From JAMXLO01 sp963726125 (lineage in GTDB: Bacteria; Pseudomonadota; Alphaproteobacteria; Acetobacterales; Acetobacteraceae), in NCBI GenBank assembly GCA_963726125.1, contig CAVSBG010000013.1:620001-684000 (forward strand): DNA of 64,000 nt, in the 5' to 3' direction. Within the stretch, counting starts at the first letter, position 1. Each line of letters starts with the position of its first letter. The notes below the pieces were generated by a model that was not told where the DNA came from, ran no database searches, and worked only from the letters and a program-made list of their open reading frames with translations. Of this stretch, positions 55,360 through 64,000 are shown piece by piece. Position numbers and translations under genes: made by a program.

Positions 55360-55572
55360 TTATGCGGCAGATTTGTCGGCTAAATATCGGTCTCGGTAGA
55401 TGCGTTCCACCTCGGCACTTTGCACCACTTCTTCGTGGGGGCCGGTAATCCAAACCTCGGGATCTTCGAGCCAGCGGTCACAGGCGTTAGCGATGGCAAG
55501 TTCGCGCGACGTGTGTTCGTCGCAGAGCATGCGGCCGCCTTGTCGAAAATGAACCTGCCAGAAACCGATCAT
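55360..55572 (-). CDS. Small hypothetical protein
   Basis: A 70-residue soluble protein, MIGFWQVHFRQGGRMLCDEH onward, with a Cys, several His and an acidic-basic C-terminus. GAGG lies seven bases before this ATG, which decides the start over an earlier GTG or ATG in the same frame. I do not recognise it. Its codon use is compatible with the genome. Confidence 0.55.
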   Translation of the reverse strand: MIGFWQVHFRQGGRMLCDEHTSRELAIANACDRWLEDPEVWITGPHEEVVQSAEVERIYRDRYLADKSAA

Positions 55573-55670
55573 TTGCATGCCTCGCGCCACAACTGGGAAA
55601 CACTTTAGATTAGGCTTAGGTTCCGTCGATGCGCTTCAAAATTGAGTGGCTTGGGCGGGGCGTGTTGCGC

Positions 55671-58271
55671 TCAGGCCTTGGCCACAAACCTCCGATACAC
55701 TGCGCCGAGTGCGATCAGTGACAGGCCGAGGCCAAGGAACGACAGCACGCGCCATAGTCCGACCAGATCGCCCATATCCACCAGGAAGACCTTCGCGACC
55801 ACCAGTCCGAGCACCGCGAGCGCTGCGAGGCGTAGCTTCTGCTCGCGCATGCCGATGCCGACCGCCATCACCATGGCACCGTATGCCAGCCACGCTCCGG
55901 ACCATGCCCAAAGTTCTGCGTCCTCGACCGGCACCGTGTCGAAGCCCATGGCATCGAGATGGAACAGGTGACGGACCTCCAGCGTGACCCAAACGAATCC
56001 GGCTAGCAGCGCGTAACAGGCCAGCGCAGGCCGCAGCACCTTCGGCTCCGCGGTGGCGGGATGCCGGATTGCCGCGATCGCGAGCGCACCGGGCACGATG
56101 TAGGCTGGCAGCAGCCAGTCGAACAGCGGCCAATGCCCCGTCGGATCACCGGTAACGGCGGGATTCGCCATCAGCAGCACGATCCCGCCGGCAAGCGCCA
56201 GCGTGCCCTGGATGCGCCAGCCCCATTGCAGCACCGGTCGTTGCAGCCGGGTCGCGATCCGCATCGTTGTGCTCGCGAGGATTGCCAGGGATGCGACCTG
56301 CAAGGCGGCCTCGAGGAACGAGGTATCCGGTGTGAACGGCTCGCCGTACGTTGCGAAGTGGCGGATCTCAAGCACCACCAACACAGTGGCAAACGCGATG
56401 CTGCCCGCTTCGAGCACCGCCACCGTCAGATCATCGCCACGCTGGCGGAACATCCGTGCGGCGAGCGCGAATGAGGCGGCCGGAATGCCGTACGCTGCGA
56501 GCAGGCCGTTCAGCAGCGGGATTTCGCCGAATGCGTAGTTGACCACGTAGTGATTGAGGAATAGCCGGACCAATACGAATGCAGCTACGGCGAGAGCGAC
56601 CTGGCGCAGGGGTGGCAGATCCGCCCTCGCCTCCACCCATGCCAACGCTGGCAGGAAAAGCGCGACGGCAACACTGAGCCACTGATCCGCCAACAACATG
56701 GCGCATCCCAATGCCAGCGCGGCAACGGCACCGGCGGCATGCGCCCCGGCACGCTGACGTACGACGGCACCGTGCTCGCGCAATGCGGCGGCGGCAGCGG
56801 CACTCAGACCAGCCGCGAGCGCAAGAGCCACGGCTGCCCAGCTTGCGCGTGGATTGAATTGTTCCACCCGCGCGTAGGCGACTGCCAGCGTCAGAACCGG
56901 CACGGATGCGACCAGCCCGGCCCATGACACGGCACGTACCGATCGCCGCTCGAACCACAATCCGGCAACGGCGAAGCCTGCGGCGACGAAGCCTGACGTC
57001 CACAGGAATGTCGATACATCCGGCGGGACCCATGCCTCCGGCGGAAACACGAAGTCCGGTCGAGCCCACAGGTCCAGCGACCAGCTTGCCAGCATCAGCA
57101 GGATCAGCAAGGCGGAGAGGTAGGGCAGCCAGGCGAGGCGCGGCTCGCGTGCCGCCTTGACGATCATGATCGGTGCCAGCAACAGGATGCCGGTGCGGGT
57201 GGACCATTCGGTCACCGCAAGTTGCACGATCAACCCGACCGCGCCCAGCGCCGCACATGGCACCCACGACAGATATCGTCCGATCGGGTGCTCGAGCGCG
57301 GCCGGCGGCAGCAGTGCGAGGTTCAATGCGGCGGCGGCAGGCACGAATAGCGCGGCGGCCCAGATCTCGCCGTGCGCCCCCGTGGCGAGGCCGAGCAACA
57401 CCCAAATTGCGCCCGCGATCGTCGTTGCCCAACCGAGCCAAATCCACGCGGTGTAGCGGACTACGGCAAGCGCCGCGGTGGTAACGAGCAGCAAATACAG
57501 GAACAGGCCCGGCAGCGACGGATCCTGTGTCTGCACCAGCGCCGGCGATACGAACGCACCGGCGATGCCGACCGCGCCAACAAGTTGGCCGTGCCGCAAT
57601 GATACCGCCATGCCGATGAACGATGCTGCTGCCATCAGCGCAAAGCCGATCAGCGGCGGCACCAGGTCGTACAGAACGCCGGCGCCGTATGCTGCACCGA
57701 ACAGGATTGCGACGCCGCCGGCCGCAAGGCCTGGCGCGGCTCGATCCTTCAGCACCTGCTCGAGCGCCTCACGACGGCGCAGCCACTCGGCGCCGACGAG
57801 CAGCGCGATACCCAGCAGCGCGGCCAACGCGCAACGCGTTGCGGGGCCAAGCAGCCCCTCATCGACGGCGTAACGTATCAGGAACACGCCAGCCAGCAGC
57901 AGCGCGCCGGAACCGAGCCAGACTCCCCAGCGTGTTGTCAGCAGTGTTTCGAAGTCCGGTCGCTTTGCCGGTTCGGGCATAGCGGCGACTGGCTCGGGCG
58001 CAGGTTCAGGCTCGGAGTCCGCTGGCACCAATTCGGGTTCGGATACCGGCTCTGGTTCGGGTGTTGGTTGCGCGACGAAAGTCGGCACAGATGTCGGTGA
58101 AGGCTCGGGAGCCGTCACCTGTGCAGATGCTGCGGTTGCGATCTGGCGACGCAGATCGGCGATTTCGCGTAGTGCGCGCCGCGATTTGAAGTATCCGCGA
58201 ACGCCCAGGAACCAGCCGCCAATACCCACGACCAGCAACAGGATGAGCCAGACGACCAGATCGTCATCCAT
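55671..58271 (-). CDS. Large polytopic membrane protein, DUF2339 family
   Basis: An 866-residue protein with an N-terminal helix (LVVWLILLLVVGIGGWFLGV), a short basic/coiled region, an acidic Pro-Glu-rich linker (PTPEPEPVSEPELVPADSEP) and then more than 20 hydrophobic segments covering the rest. The start of the membrane part, DFETLLTTRWGVWLGSGALL, and the C-terminal DMGDLVGLWRVLSFLGLGLS are DUF2339 hallmarks. No function is known. It starts 15 bases beyond the presumed end of livF on the same strand and may be in that operon. Confidence 0.88.
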   Translation of the reverse strand: MDDDLVVWLILLLVVGIGGWFLGVRGYFKSRRALREIADLRRQIATAASAQVTAPEPSPTSVPTFVAQPTPEPEPVSEPELVPADSEPEPAPEPVAAMPEPAKRPDFETLLTTRWGVWLGSGALLLAGVFLIRYAVDEGLLGPATRCALAALLGIALLVGAEWLRRREALEQVLKDRAAPGLAAGGVAILFGAAYGAGVLYDLVPPLIGFALMAAASFIGMAVSLRHGQLVGAVGIAGAFVSPALVQTQDPSLPGLFLYLLLVTTAALAVVRYTAWIWLGWATTIAGAIWVLLGLATGAHGEIWAAALFVPAAAALNLALLPPAALEHPIGRYLSWVPCAALGAVGLIVQLAVTEWSTRTGILLLAPIMIVKAAREPRLAWLPYLSALLILLMLASWSLDLWARPDFVFPPEAWVPPDVSTFLWTSGFVAAGFAVAGLWFERRSVRAVSWAGLVASVPVLTLAVAYARVEQFNPRASWAAVALALAAGLSAAAAAALREHGAVVRQRAGAHAAGAVAALALGCAMLLADQWLSVAVALFLPALAWVEARADLPPLRQVALAVAAFVLVRLFLNHYVVNYAFGEIPLLNGLLAAYGIPAASFALAARMFRQRGDDLTVAVLEAGSIAFATVLVVLEIRHFATYGEPFTPDTSFLEAALQVASLAILASTTMRIATRLQRPVLQWGWRIQGTLALAGGIVLLMANPAVTGDPTGHWPLFDWLLPAYIVPGALAIAAIRHPATAEPKVLRPALACYALLAGFVWVTLEVRHLFHLDAMGFDTVPVEDAELWAWSGAWLAYGAMVMAVGIGMREQKLRLAALAVLGLVVAKVFLVDMGDLVGLWRVLSFLGLGLSLIALGAVYRRFVAKA

Positions 58272-58286
58272 CGCGAAGCACCGGTC

Positions 58287-59019
58287 TCATGTTCCCAGGT
58301 AGAATTGCCGGATCAGCTCATTGTCGTTCAGTTCCGTCGCGGAGTTCGCCGGCGAACTCGATGCGGCCGTGGACTATGACATAGCCACGGTCGGCAATGC
58401 GGATCGCCTGCGTGAAGTTCTGCTCTGCCATCAGCACAGTGAGCTGATAGCTATCCTTAAGTTCCTTGATCTTGTCGATGGTGCGCGCTACCAGCAACGG
58501 CGCCAGCCCGACGGACGGTTCGTCGATCAGCAACATCCGCGGCGCCGACATCAGCGCACGTGCCAACGCCAGCATCTGCTGCTCGCCGCCGCTCATGCTG
58601 CCGGCGAGCTGACGGCTGCGTTCCTTCAGGCGGGGGAACGTTTCGAAGCAAAAATCCAGGTTCTGTACGATCGTCGCGCGTGCCGATTTGCGGAATGCGC
58701 CCAGCAATAGGTTTTCGGTGACAGAGAGCCTGGGGAACAACCGGCGGCCTTCCGGCACGAAGGCGATGCCGAGATCGACGATAGCCTCCGTGGAACGTCC
58801 GACCAGTTCGTGACGTGCGCCGTCGATGTCGGCGACGATGCTGCCGGCGGACGGCCGCACAATTCCCATCACGCATTTCAATAGCGTGCTCTTGCCGTTG
58901 CCGTTGGTGCCGAGCAACGCTACCGTCTCGCCCTCGCTTACCGATATCGACACGTCGTGCAGTACGCGCACCGCGCCGTAGCCGGCATCGAGACCGGTGA
59001 TGGCGAGGCTACTCGCCAA
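58287..59019 (-). CDS. livF: Branched-chain amino acid ABC transporter ATPase LivF-like, frameshift near 3' end
   Basis: An ABC ATPase of the LivF class: Walker A LLGTNGNGKSTLLKCVM, FVPEGRRLFPRLSVTENLLL, signature SGGEQQMLALARAL, Walker B MLLIDEPSVGLAPLL and LMAEQNFTQAIRIADRGYVI. As given, the frame ends early at 58318 with an atypical tail, but the usual LivF C-terminus (ATELNDNELIRQFYLG) is present in the adjacent frame; removing the extra base at 58344 joins them. The start is a TTG overlapping the end of livG by 11 bases (LASSLAITGLDAGYGAV). The partial loss would remove only the last residues, so function might survive. Confidence 0.82.
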
Positions 59020-59749
59020 GATACGCCCGCACGACGTCCCGGTCGCGCACGACCTCGGCTGGGCCGCCATCGGCGATCTTGCGGCCCGCGACCAGCACAA
59101 CAAGGCGCTGCGAAAAATGCATCACCGCGCGCATGATGTGCTCGATCAGGATGATGGTGACGCCCTGCTCGTTGAGCTGGATCAGCAGCGCCAGGATATC
59201 GTCCACTTCCGTGTGGGACAGGCCGGCCATTGCTTCGTCGGCAATCAGCAGGCGCGGCGCGGCGGCCATGGCACGTGCCAGTTCCAACTTGCGCATTTCG
59301 ATCTGTGTCAGGTCGCTTGGCAGGTGCGTGGCTTTGTCCGCCAATCCGACCATGTCCAGCAGTTCCGAGCAACGCTCGACAATCGCTTGATTGGTCAAGG
59401 CTGCGCCGCGGCGGGTGTTTACCGCGTAGAGCAATGGGATGCGCAGGTTATCCGCGAGCGACAGCGTGTTGAATGGGCGCGGCAACTGGAAGCTGCGCGC
59501 GATGCCGAGTCGTGTGCGTTCATGCGCTGACAAGCCGTCCAAGCTTTGGCCGCCGAAGCGGACGCTGCCCATCTCGTGGCGCATCGTGCCGCACATGCAG
59601 TTCACCAGCGTGCTCTTGCCGGATCCGTTGGGGCCGATCAGGCCGACGCGTTCACCGTTGCGGACGGTGAGCTCGATGCCTTCCAATGCGACGAAGCCGC
59701 CGAAGCGTTTGCCCAGGTCAGAGACTTCGAGGAGCGCGTCAGTGGTCAT
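59009..59749 (-). CDS. livG: Branched-chain amino acid ABC transporter ATPase LivG-like
   Basis: A 246-residue ABC ATPase of the LivG class. Walker A is GLIGPNGSGKSTLVNCMCG, the LivG-typical RTRLGIARSFQLPRPFNTLS follows, then signature-area LPSDLTQIEMRKLELARAMA (variant LSYGxQ site), Walker B RLLIADEAMAGLSHTEVD and H-loop IILIEHIMRAVMHFS. It overlaps livM by four bases. Family substrates are branched-chain amino acids, but amides and urea transporters are close relatives. Confidence 0.87.
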   Translation of the reverse strand: MTTDALLEVSDLGKRFGGFVALEGIELTVRNGERVGLIGPNGSGKSTLVNCMCGTMRHEMGSVRFGGQSLDGLSAHERTRLGIARSFQLPRPFNTLSLADNLRIPLLYAVNTRRGAALTNQAIVERCSELLDMVGLADKATHLPSDLTQIEMRKLELARAMAAAPRLLIADEAMAGLSHTEVDDILALLIQLNEQGVTIILIEHIMRAVMHFSQRLVVLVAGRKIADGGPAEVVRDRDVVRAYLGE

Positions 59750-60693
59750 GCCGGCGCGCGTTTTGAACGTGGCTGGAAGAGACCGAGGATGCCGTTCGGC
59801 GCTACTATGACAAAGCCAACCAGCATAAGGCCAACGATCAGCAAATTGAGCGCGGATGATATGGTTACTGTGGCGACCTGTTGCAGCGTACCGAGCAGGA
59901 CCGCGCCGATCAACGGGCCAAGCCAGCTCGACGTGCCACCGACCAGCGGCATGGCAACGCCATTCACGGCATACGCCAGGCTGAATCCCGAGGTTGGATC
60001 GAGGTACGTCACGTAATAGGGCAGCGGTGCGCCGGCCATGCCCATGAACGCACCGGACAAGGTTGTTGCCAGGAGCTTCAGGCGGAGGGTGGGGACGCCG
60101 GATGCCTCGGCTGCGACTTCGTCATCGCGGATTGTTGCGAAACCGTAGCCCAACCGCGAACGTTCGATTGCGCGCGCTGTTGCCAGCACGATCACCACCA
60201 ATGCCAGCATGAGCAGGAACAGGTAGTTGATGTAGTCCATGCCGAACAGCCACGCCTTCGCGGGACGGACGATGTAGGCGCCGCGGGATCCACCGACGAA
60301 ATCCCAATTGGTGATCAGGGTCTGCAACACGACCGCCAGCGCCAGGGTCGCGATCGAGAAGAACGCGCCGCGCAATCGCAAGGTGAGGTAACCCGTGCCC
60401 AATCCGACGATCCCTGCGACGATCCCACCGATCGGCATCATGATCGGCAAGGGCAGCGAGGTGAGTTTATGCAGCACTACGGTTGTGTAGGCACCCAAGG
60501 CGAAGAACGCGGCGGTGCCGAAGTTCACATAGCCGGTGTAGCCGCCGAGGATATTCCACGCCGTGGCCAATGCGATGTACTGAAGCACCACATAACCGGC
60601 GAAGAACACGTAGGCGTTGCCGATCGACCAGGCCGCGGCAAATACTGCGGCCGCGGCGATCAGCAGCAGCACTACGAATTTGGTTCCGCCCAT
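59746..60693 (-). CDS. livM: Branched-chain amino acid ABC transporter permease LivM-like
   Basis: A 315-residue inner-membrane permease (BPD_transp_2). Landmarks are ATAWNILGGYTGYVNFGTAA, YLTLRLRGAFFSIATLALAV, RLGYGFATIRDDEVAAEASG and TYLDPTSGFSLAYAVNGVAM followed by LVGGTSSWLGPLIGAVLLG. The start is a standard ATG three bases after the livH stop, and its end overlaps livG. Confidence 0.88.
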   Translation of the reverse strand: MGGTKFVVLLLIAAAAVFAAAWSIGNAYVFFAGYVVLQYIALATAWNILGGYTGYVNFGTAAFFALGAYTTVVLHKLTSLPLPIMMPIGGIVAGIVGLGTGYLTLRLRGAFFSIATLALAVVLQTLITNWDFVGGSRGAYIVRPAKAWLFGMDYINYLFLLMLALVVIVLATARAIERSRLGYGFATIRDDEVAAEASGVPTLRLKLLATTLSGAFMGMAGAPLPYYVTYLDPTSGFSLAYAVNGVAMPLVGGTSSWLGPLIGAVLLGTLQQVATVTISSALNLLIVGLMLVGFVIVAPNGILGLFQPRSKRAPA

Positions 60694-60696
60694 GAT

Positions 60697-61572
60697 CTAT
60701 CTCCCGAATATGCCGGCTGGGCGAACGGCCAGCGTTACCAGGAGGAAGCCGAAAGATACGGCGGGTGCCCAGGATGGGCCGTAGAATGTTGCGGTCAGGC
60801 TCTCGACGATGCCAAGCGTCATTGCGGCGACGAGGGTGCCGGGAAAGCTGCCCATGCCGCCCAGGACGCAGATCGCGAACACGCGGCCAATATAGTCGCG
60901 GCCGATCGATGGCTCGACCGGCTGGATCACGATCAGCACCGCGCCGGCGAGTGAGGCGGTGGCGATCGATATGGCGAACGCAATACGCTTGATCCGGATC
61001 GGGTTCGCACCCATCAGCCGCAACGCCAGCTGATCCTGGGAGACGGCGAGGATCGCTCGACCGATGAACGTGCGTACCATGAATATCTGCAAGCCGCCGA
61101 TCATCACGAGAGCGACCAGGCATGGCACGAGGAGGCGCAGAGGCAGGTCAATGGTACCGAGATGCAGGCTGGCGCCGATATACGGCGCATCGACCAGCCG
61201 GTAATCCACGCCGAAAACCAGCACCAACGTGACTTCGGTGATGAACAGTAATCCGAAGAAGAATGCCAGACCGCGCAGTGCTTCCTGCCCACGACTTTCA
61301 AACGCCAGATAATAAACCTGGTAAACTGCCATTCCCAACAAGTAGAACGCGGGCAGCGCAATGACACTCGCCAAGATCGGATCGATCCCGAACATTGTGT
61401 TGCCGATATAGGCGATATACGACCCGAGGATGATGAAGGCTGGATGCGCGATGTTGACGATATCCAACATGCCGAACGAAATCGACACGCCGATCGTCAC
61501 GGCCGCGTAAAAACCGCCGAGCAACAGCCCCGAGACAACAGCGTTGCCCAGGAGATCCAGGGACATTTCCAT
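60697..61572 (-). CDS. livH: Branched-chain amino acid ABC transporter permease LivH-like
   Basis: A 291-residue inner-membrane permease. LLGGFYAAVTIGVSISFGML followed by DIVNIAHPAFIILGSY is the LivH N-terminal signature and VFAICVLGGMGSFPGTLVAA its C-terminal one; EEL-type coupling residues occur around LALRLMGANPIRIKRIAFAI. MEMSLDLLGN is taken as the start, although an ATG seven codons earlier is in frame. It leads livHMGF; no LivJ/K-type binding protein is encoded next to it. Confidence 0.87.
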   Translation of the reverse strand: MEMSLDLLGNAVVSGLLLGGFYAAVTIGVSISFGMLDIVNIAHPAFIILGSYIAYIGNTMFGIDPILASVIALPAFYLLGMAVYQVYYLAFESRGQEALRGLAFFFGLLFITEVTLVLVFGVDYRLVDAPYIGASLHLGTIDLPLRLLVPCLVALVMIGGLQIFMVRTFIGRAILAVSQDQLALRLMGANPIRIKRIAFAISIATASLAGAVLIVIQPVEPSIGRDYIGRVFAICVLGGMGSFPGTLVAAMTLGIVESLTATFYGPSWAPAVSFGFLLVTLAVRPAGIFGR

Positions 61573-61619
61573 TATGCCCGGCACTCTGACCAATGTGCCG
61601 AGTCTTGGCTAGAGCGCTC

Positions 61620-63305
61620 CTACGCGCGGCGCATGCTGTCGAGCGAGATCACATTGGTGGCGGGATCGGCGACCACCTTGGCGACCTGCGCCGCCAGTTC
61701 CTCCTGCAGATACGGCTTCGACAGACGCGGCAGGCCGGGATCTTCCGTGTTCGGCAGTTCAGCATAGCCCGTGGCGAGGATCACCGGCAGATTGGGCCAG
61801 GTCTGTTTGATCTGTCGCGCAAGTTCGGCGCCGGTCATCCCAGGCATCGCGTGATCGGTGACAACCACATCGACGCTGGTGCCGTGGCGCAGCATATCAA
61901 GTGCACGCGCAGCGGAGGGTGCCTCCAGAGCCACGTGGCCGACATCTTCCAACATCGCCGCGGTGCTCGCGACCACCAGCGGATCGTCGTCCACCACCAG
62001 CACACGATACGAACGCGCACCATTGGTAAGCGACACGGGTGGCTGCAAGAGATCGGCCGTCGGCACTGCCTCTGACACCGGTAGCCATAGCTCCACCGTT
62101 GTGCCCTCGCCGATCATGCTCGTCATGCGCATGAGGCCGCCGGATTGCGCGGCAACACCGTGCACCATGGACAGTCCCAGTCCAGTCCCCTTCCCTGCGC
62201 CCTTGGTGGTGAAGAACGGTTCAGCGGCACGCTTCAACGTGGGCTCGTCCATGCCGGCTCCAGTATCGGAGACCGTCATGCAGACATAGCGGCCGGCCGC
62301 CAGCTCCTTCGGGTAATCCGCCGTACTTGCGACGTAGCGACCGCCGATCACCAGGCGTCCTCCCTGTGGCATCGCATCACGCGCGTTCAGTGCGAGATTC
62401 AGCAGCGCCAGTTCAAGCTGGTTTGGATCGATGCGGATTGCCGGGAGTTCCGGGCGGTAGGCGGTGATGATCTCGATACTTGGTCCCAAGGTGCGTCGCA
62501 GCATCTCCTCCATGCCCTGCACCAGTTTCGTCACGTCCACGGTTTCCGGTCGCAACGCCTGTCGTCGTGCGAACGCCAGCATGCGCCTGGTCAGCGTGGC
62601 ACCACGGTCGGCGCCCTGCATCGCGCCGTCCACCAAGCGCAGCAGTCGCGAGTCATCCGGCAGCCGTTTGCGCAATAGCTGAAGGTTACCGAGGATCACC
62701 ATCAGCAGGTTGTTGAAATCGTGCGCCACGCCGCCGGTGAGCTGGCCGAGGCTCTCCAGCTTCTGCATCTCGTGCACCTGCGCCAGAGCCAATTCGCGTT
62801 CGTGCGTGCGTTCTTCCACACGCTGTTCCAGTTCCGAGTTGGCCTGTGCCAGTTCCGCAGTGCGTTCGTCGACCCGCCGTTCCAGTTCTGCGTTGAGCTG
62901 CTCGAGCTGGCGGGTCTTGCGATAGAGGTCGGCGAACACGCGCACTTTGGCGCGCAACAGTTTGGGTACCACCGGAACTGGCACGTAGTCCACCGCGCCT
63001 GCCTCGTAGCCGCGCAGGAAGTCCGGTTCACTCAGTTGGATCGCGGAGACGAAGATGATCGCGACACGCTGGCAGCGAGGGTGCTCGCGGATCATTGCCG
63101 CCAACTCGAAACCGTCGAGGTCCGGCATCACCACGTCGATCAGCACCACGGCGAACTCGTGCCGCAACAGGTGGTGTAGTGCCTCTGTTGCCGAGTTCGC
63201 CTTGATCAGATTCTCCCCAAGCTCGGAGAGGATCACTTCGTAGCTCATAAGCTTGGCCGGCTGGTCGTCGACCAGCAGGATGTTGACCTTTTCGCTGGGA
63301 CTCAT
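61620..63305 (-). CDS. Hybrid sensor histidine kinase, REC-HisKA-HATPase-REC
   Basis: A 561-residue soluble hybrid kinase. An N-terminal receiver (VNILLVDDQPAKLMSYEVIL, VVLIDVVMPDLDGFELAAMI) is followed by a coiled-coil linker, the phospho-acceptor H box (QLTGGVAHDFNNLLMVILGN), the ATPase domain (NLALNARDAMPQGGRLVIGG, DTGAGMDEPTLKRAAEPFFT, GTGLGLSMVHGVAAQSGG) and a C-terminal receiver (YRVLVVDDDPLVVASTAAML, VVVTDHAMPGMTGAELARQI). No membrane segment or input domain is present, so it likely relays a signal from another kinase, plausibly the neighbour immediately upstream. Confidence 0.9.
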   Translation of the reverse strand: MSPSEKVNILLVDDQPAKLMSYEVILSELGENLIKANSATEALHHLLRHEFAVVLIDVVMPDLDGFELAAMIREHPRCQRVAIIFVSAIQLSEPDFLRGYEAGAVDYVPVPVVPKLLRAKVRVFADLYRKTRQLEQLNAELERRVDERTAELAQANSELEQRVEERTHERELALAQVHEMQKLESLGQLTGGVAHDFNNLLMVILGNLQLLRKRLPDDSRLLRLVDGAMQGADRGATLTRRMLAFARRQALRPETVDVTKLVQGMEEMLRRTLGPSIEIITAYRPELPAIRIDPNQLELALLNLALNARDAMPQGGRLVIGGRYVASTADYPKELAAGRYVCMTVSDTGAGMDEPTLKRAAEPFFTTKGAGKGTGLGLSMVHGVAAQSGGLMRMTSMIGEGTTVELWLPVSEAVPTADLLQPPVSLTNGARSYRVLVVDDDPLVVASTAAMLEDVGHVALEAPSAARALDMLRHGTSVDVVVTDHAMPGMTGAELARQIKQTWPNLPVILATGYAELPNTEDPGLPRLSKPYLQEELAAQVAKVVADPATNVISLDSMRRA

Positions 63306-63315
63306 TGTCGGATCC

Positions 63316-64000
<685 letters not shown>

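Overview
The window is high-GC, gene-dense alphaproteobacterial DNA. The lgt–midA–(small gene)–pgeF–prsA run, an lpxB gene next to a Gfo/Idh oxidoreductase, secDF, ubiK and many TauD/LLM/ABC-transporter genes point to the Rhodospirillales, most likely an Acetobacteraceae-type soil or aquatic heterotroph. This assignment rests on gene content only. I saw no rRNA, tRNA, CRISPR array or transposase.

Layout. 1-5136 (-) is the N-terminal 1.7 kb-codon part of a giant secreted beta-strand-repeat surface protein; it is divergent from a LuxR-type regulator (5.4-6.5 kb). 6.8-9.6 kb holds a GNAT-Nudix fusion, a small gene, a frameshifted GNAT gene and a CinA-type MoCF-domain protein. 9.6-11.8 kb (-) holds an aspartoacylase-family hydrolase and argE. 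12-17.2 kb is a dipeptide/oligopeptide ABC operon (dppBCDF-like) ending in a glycosyltransferase. 17.3-18.5 kb is a residue-perfect match to D-tartrate dehydratase. 18.6-23.1 kb has a frameshifted GT87-like membrane glycosyltransferase, a GnnA-like oxidoreductase, lpxB and hisI. 23.1-26.8 kb holds a cupin, a TauD dioxygenase and an Asp/Glu racemase-like protein without its cysteines. 27-30.5 kb is a ribose-type sugar ABC operon whose ATPase carries two frameshifts. 30.5-31.9 kb is AT-richer and gene-poor, ending in two short leader-like ORFs just before secD-secF (31.9-34.5 kb).

An amidohydrolase follows, then a 5.5 kb gene for a huge Gly/Ala/Thr/Ser-rich PGRS-like repeat protein (35.7-41.2 kb). 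41.2-43 kb (-) is proC, ybjN-like and ubiK. 43-50 kb (+) is a housekeeping envelope block: hldD, lgt, midA (interrupted by a palindromic element), a coiled-coil protein, pgeF, a lipoprotein with a collagen-like tail, prsA and an Amidase_3. 50.1-53.8 kb has an LLM flavin monooxygenase, GST, histidine phosphatase and a GH75 chitosanase-like lipoprotein. 54-64 kb (-) has an MFS transporter, a small gene, a DUF2339 membrane protein, livFGMH without a binding protein, and two hybrid sensor kinases.

Three things cut across the annotation. (1) At least six genes are broken by a single extra base each, always an insertion; this looks like insertion-biased assembly error at least as much as gene decay. 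(2) A GC-rich palindromic element recurs in intergenic gaps, mostly at convergent gene ends, and one tandem-inverted copy sits inside midA. (3) Two very large repeat proteins, one with a signal peptide and one without, make up about a sixth of the window.
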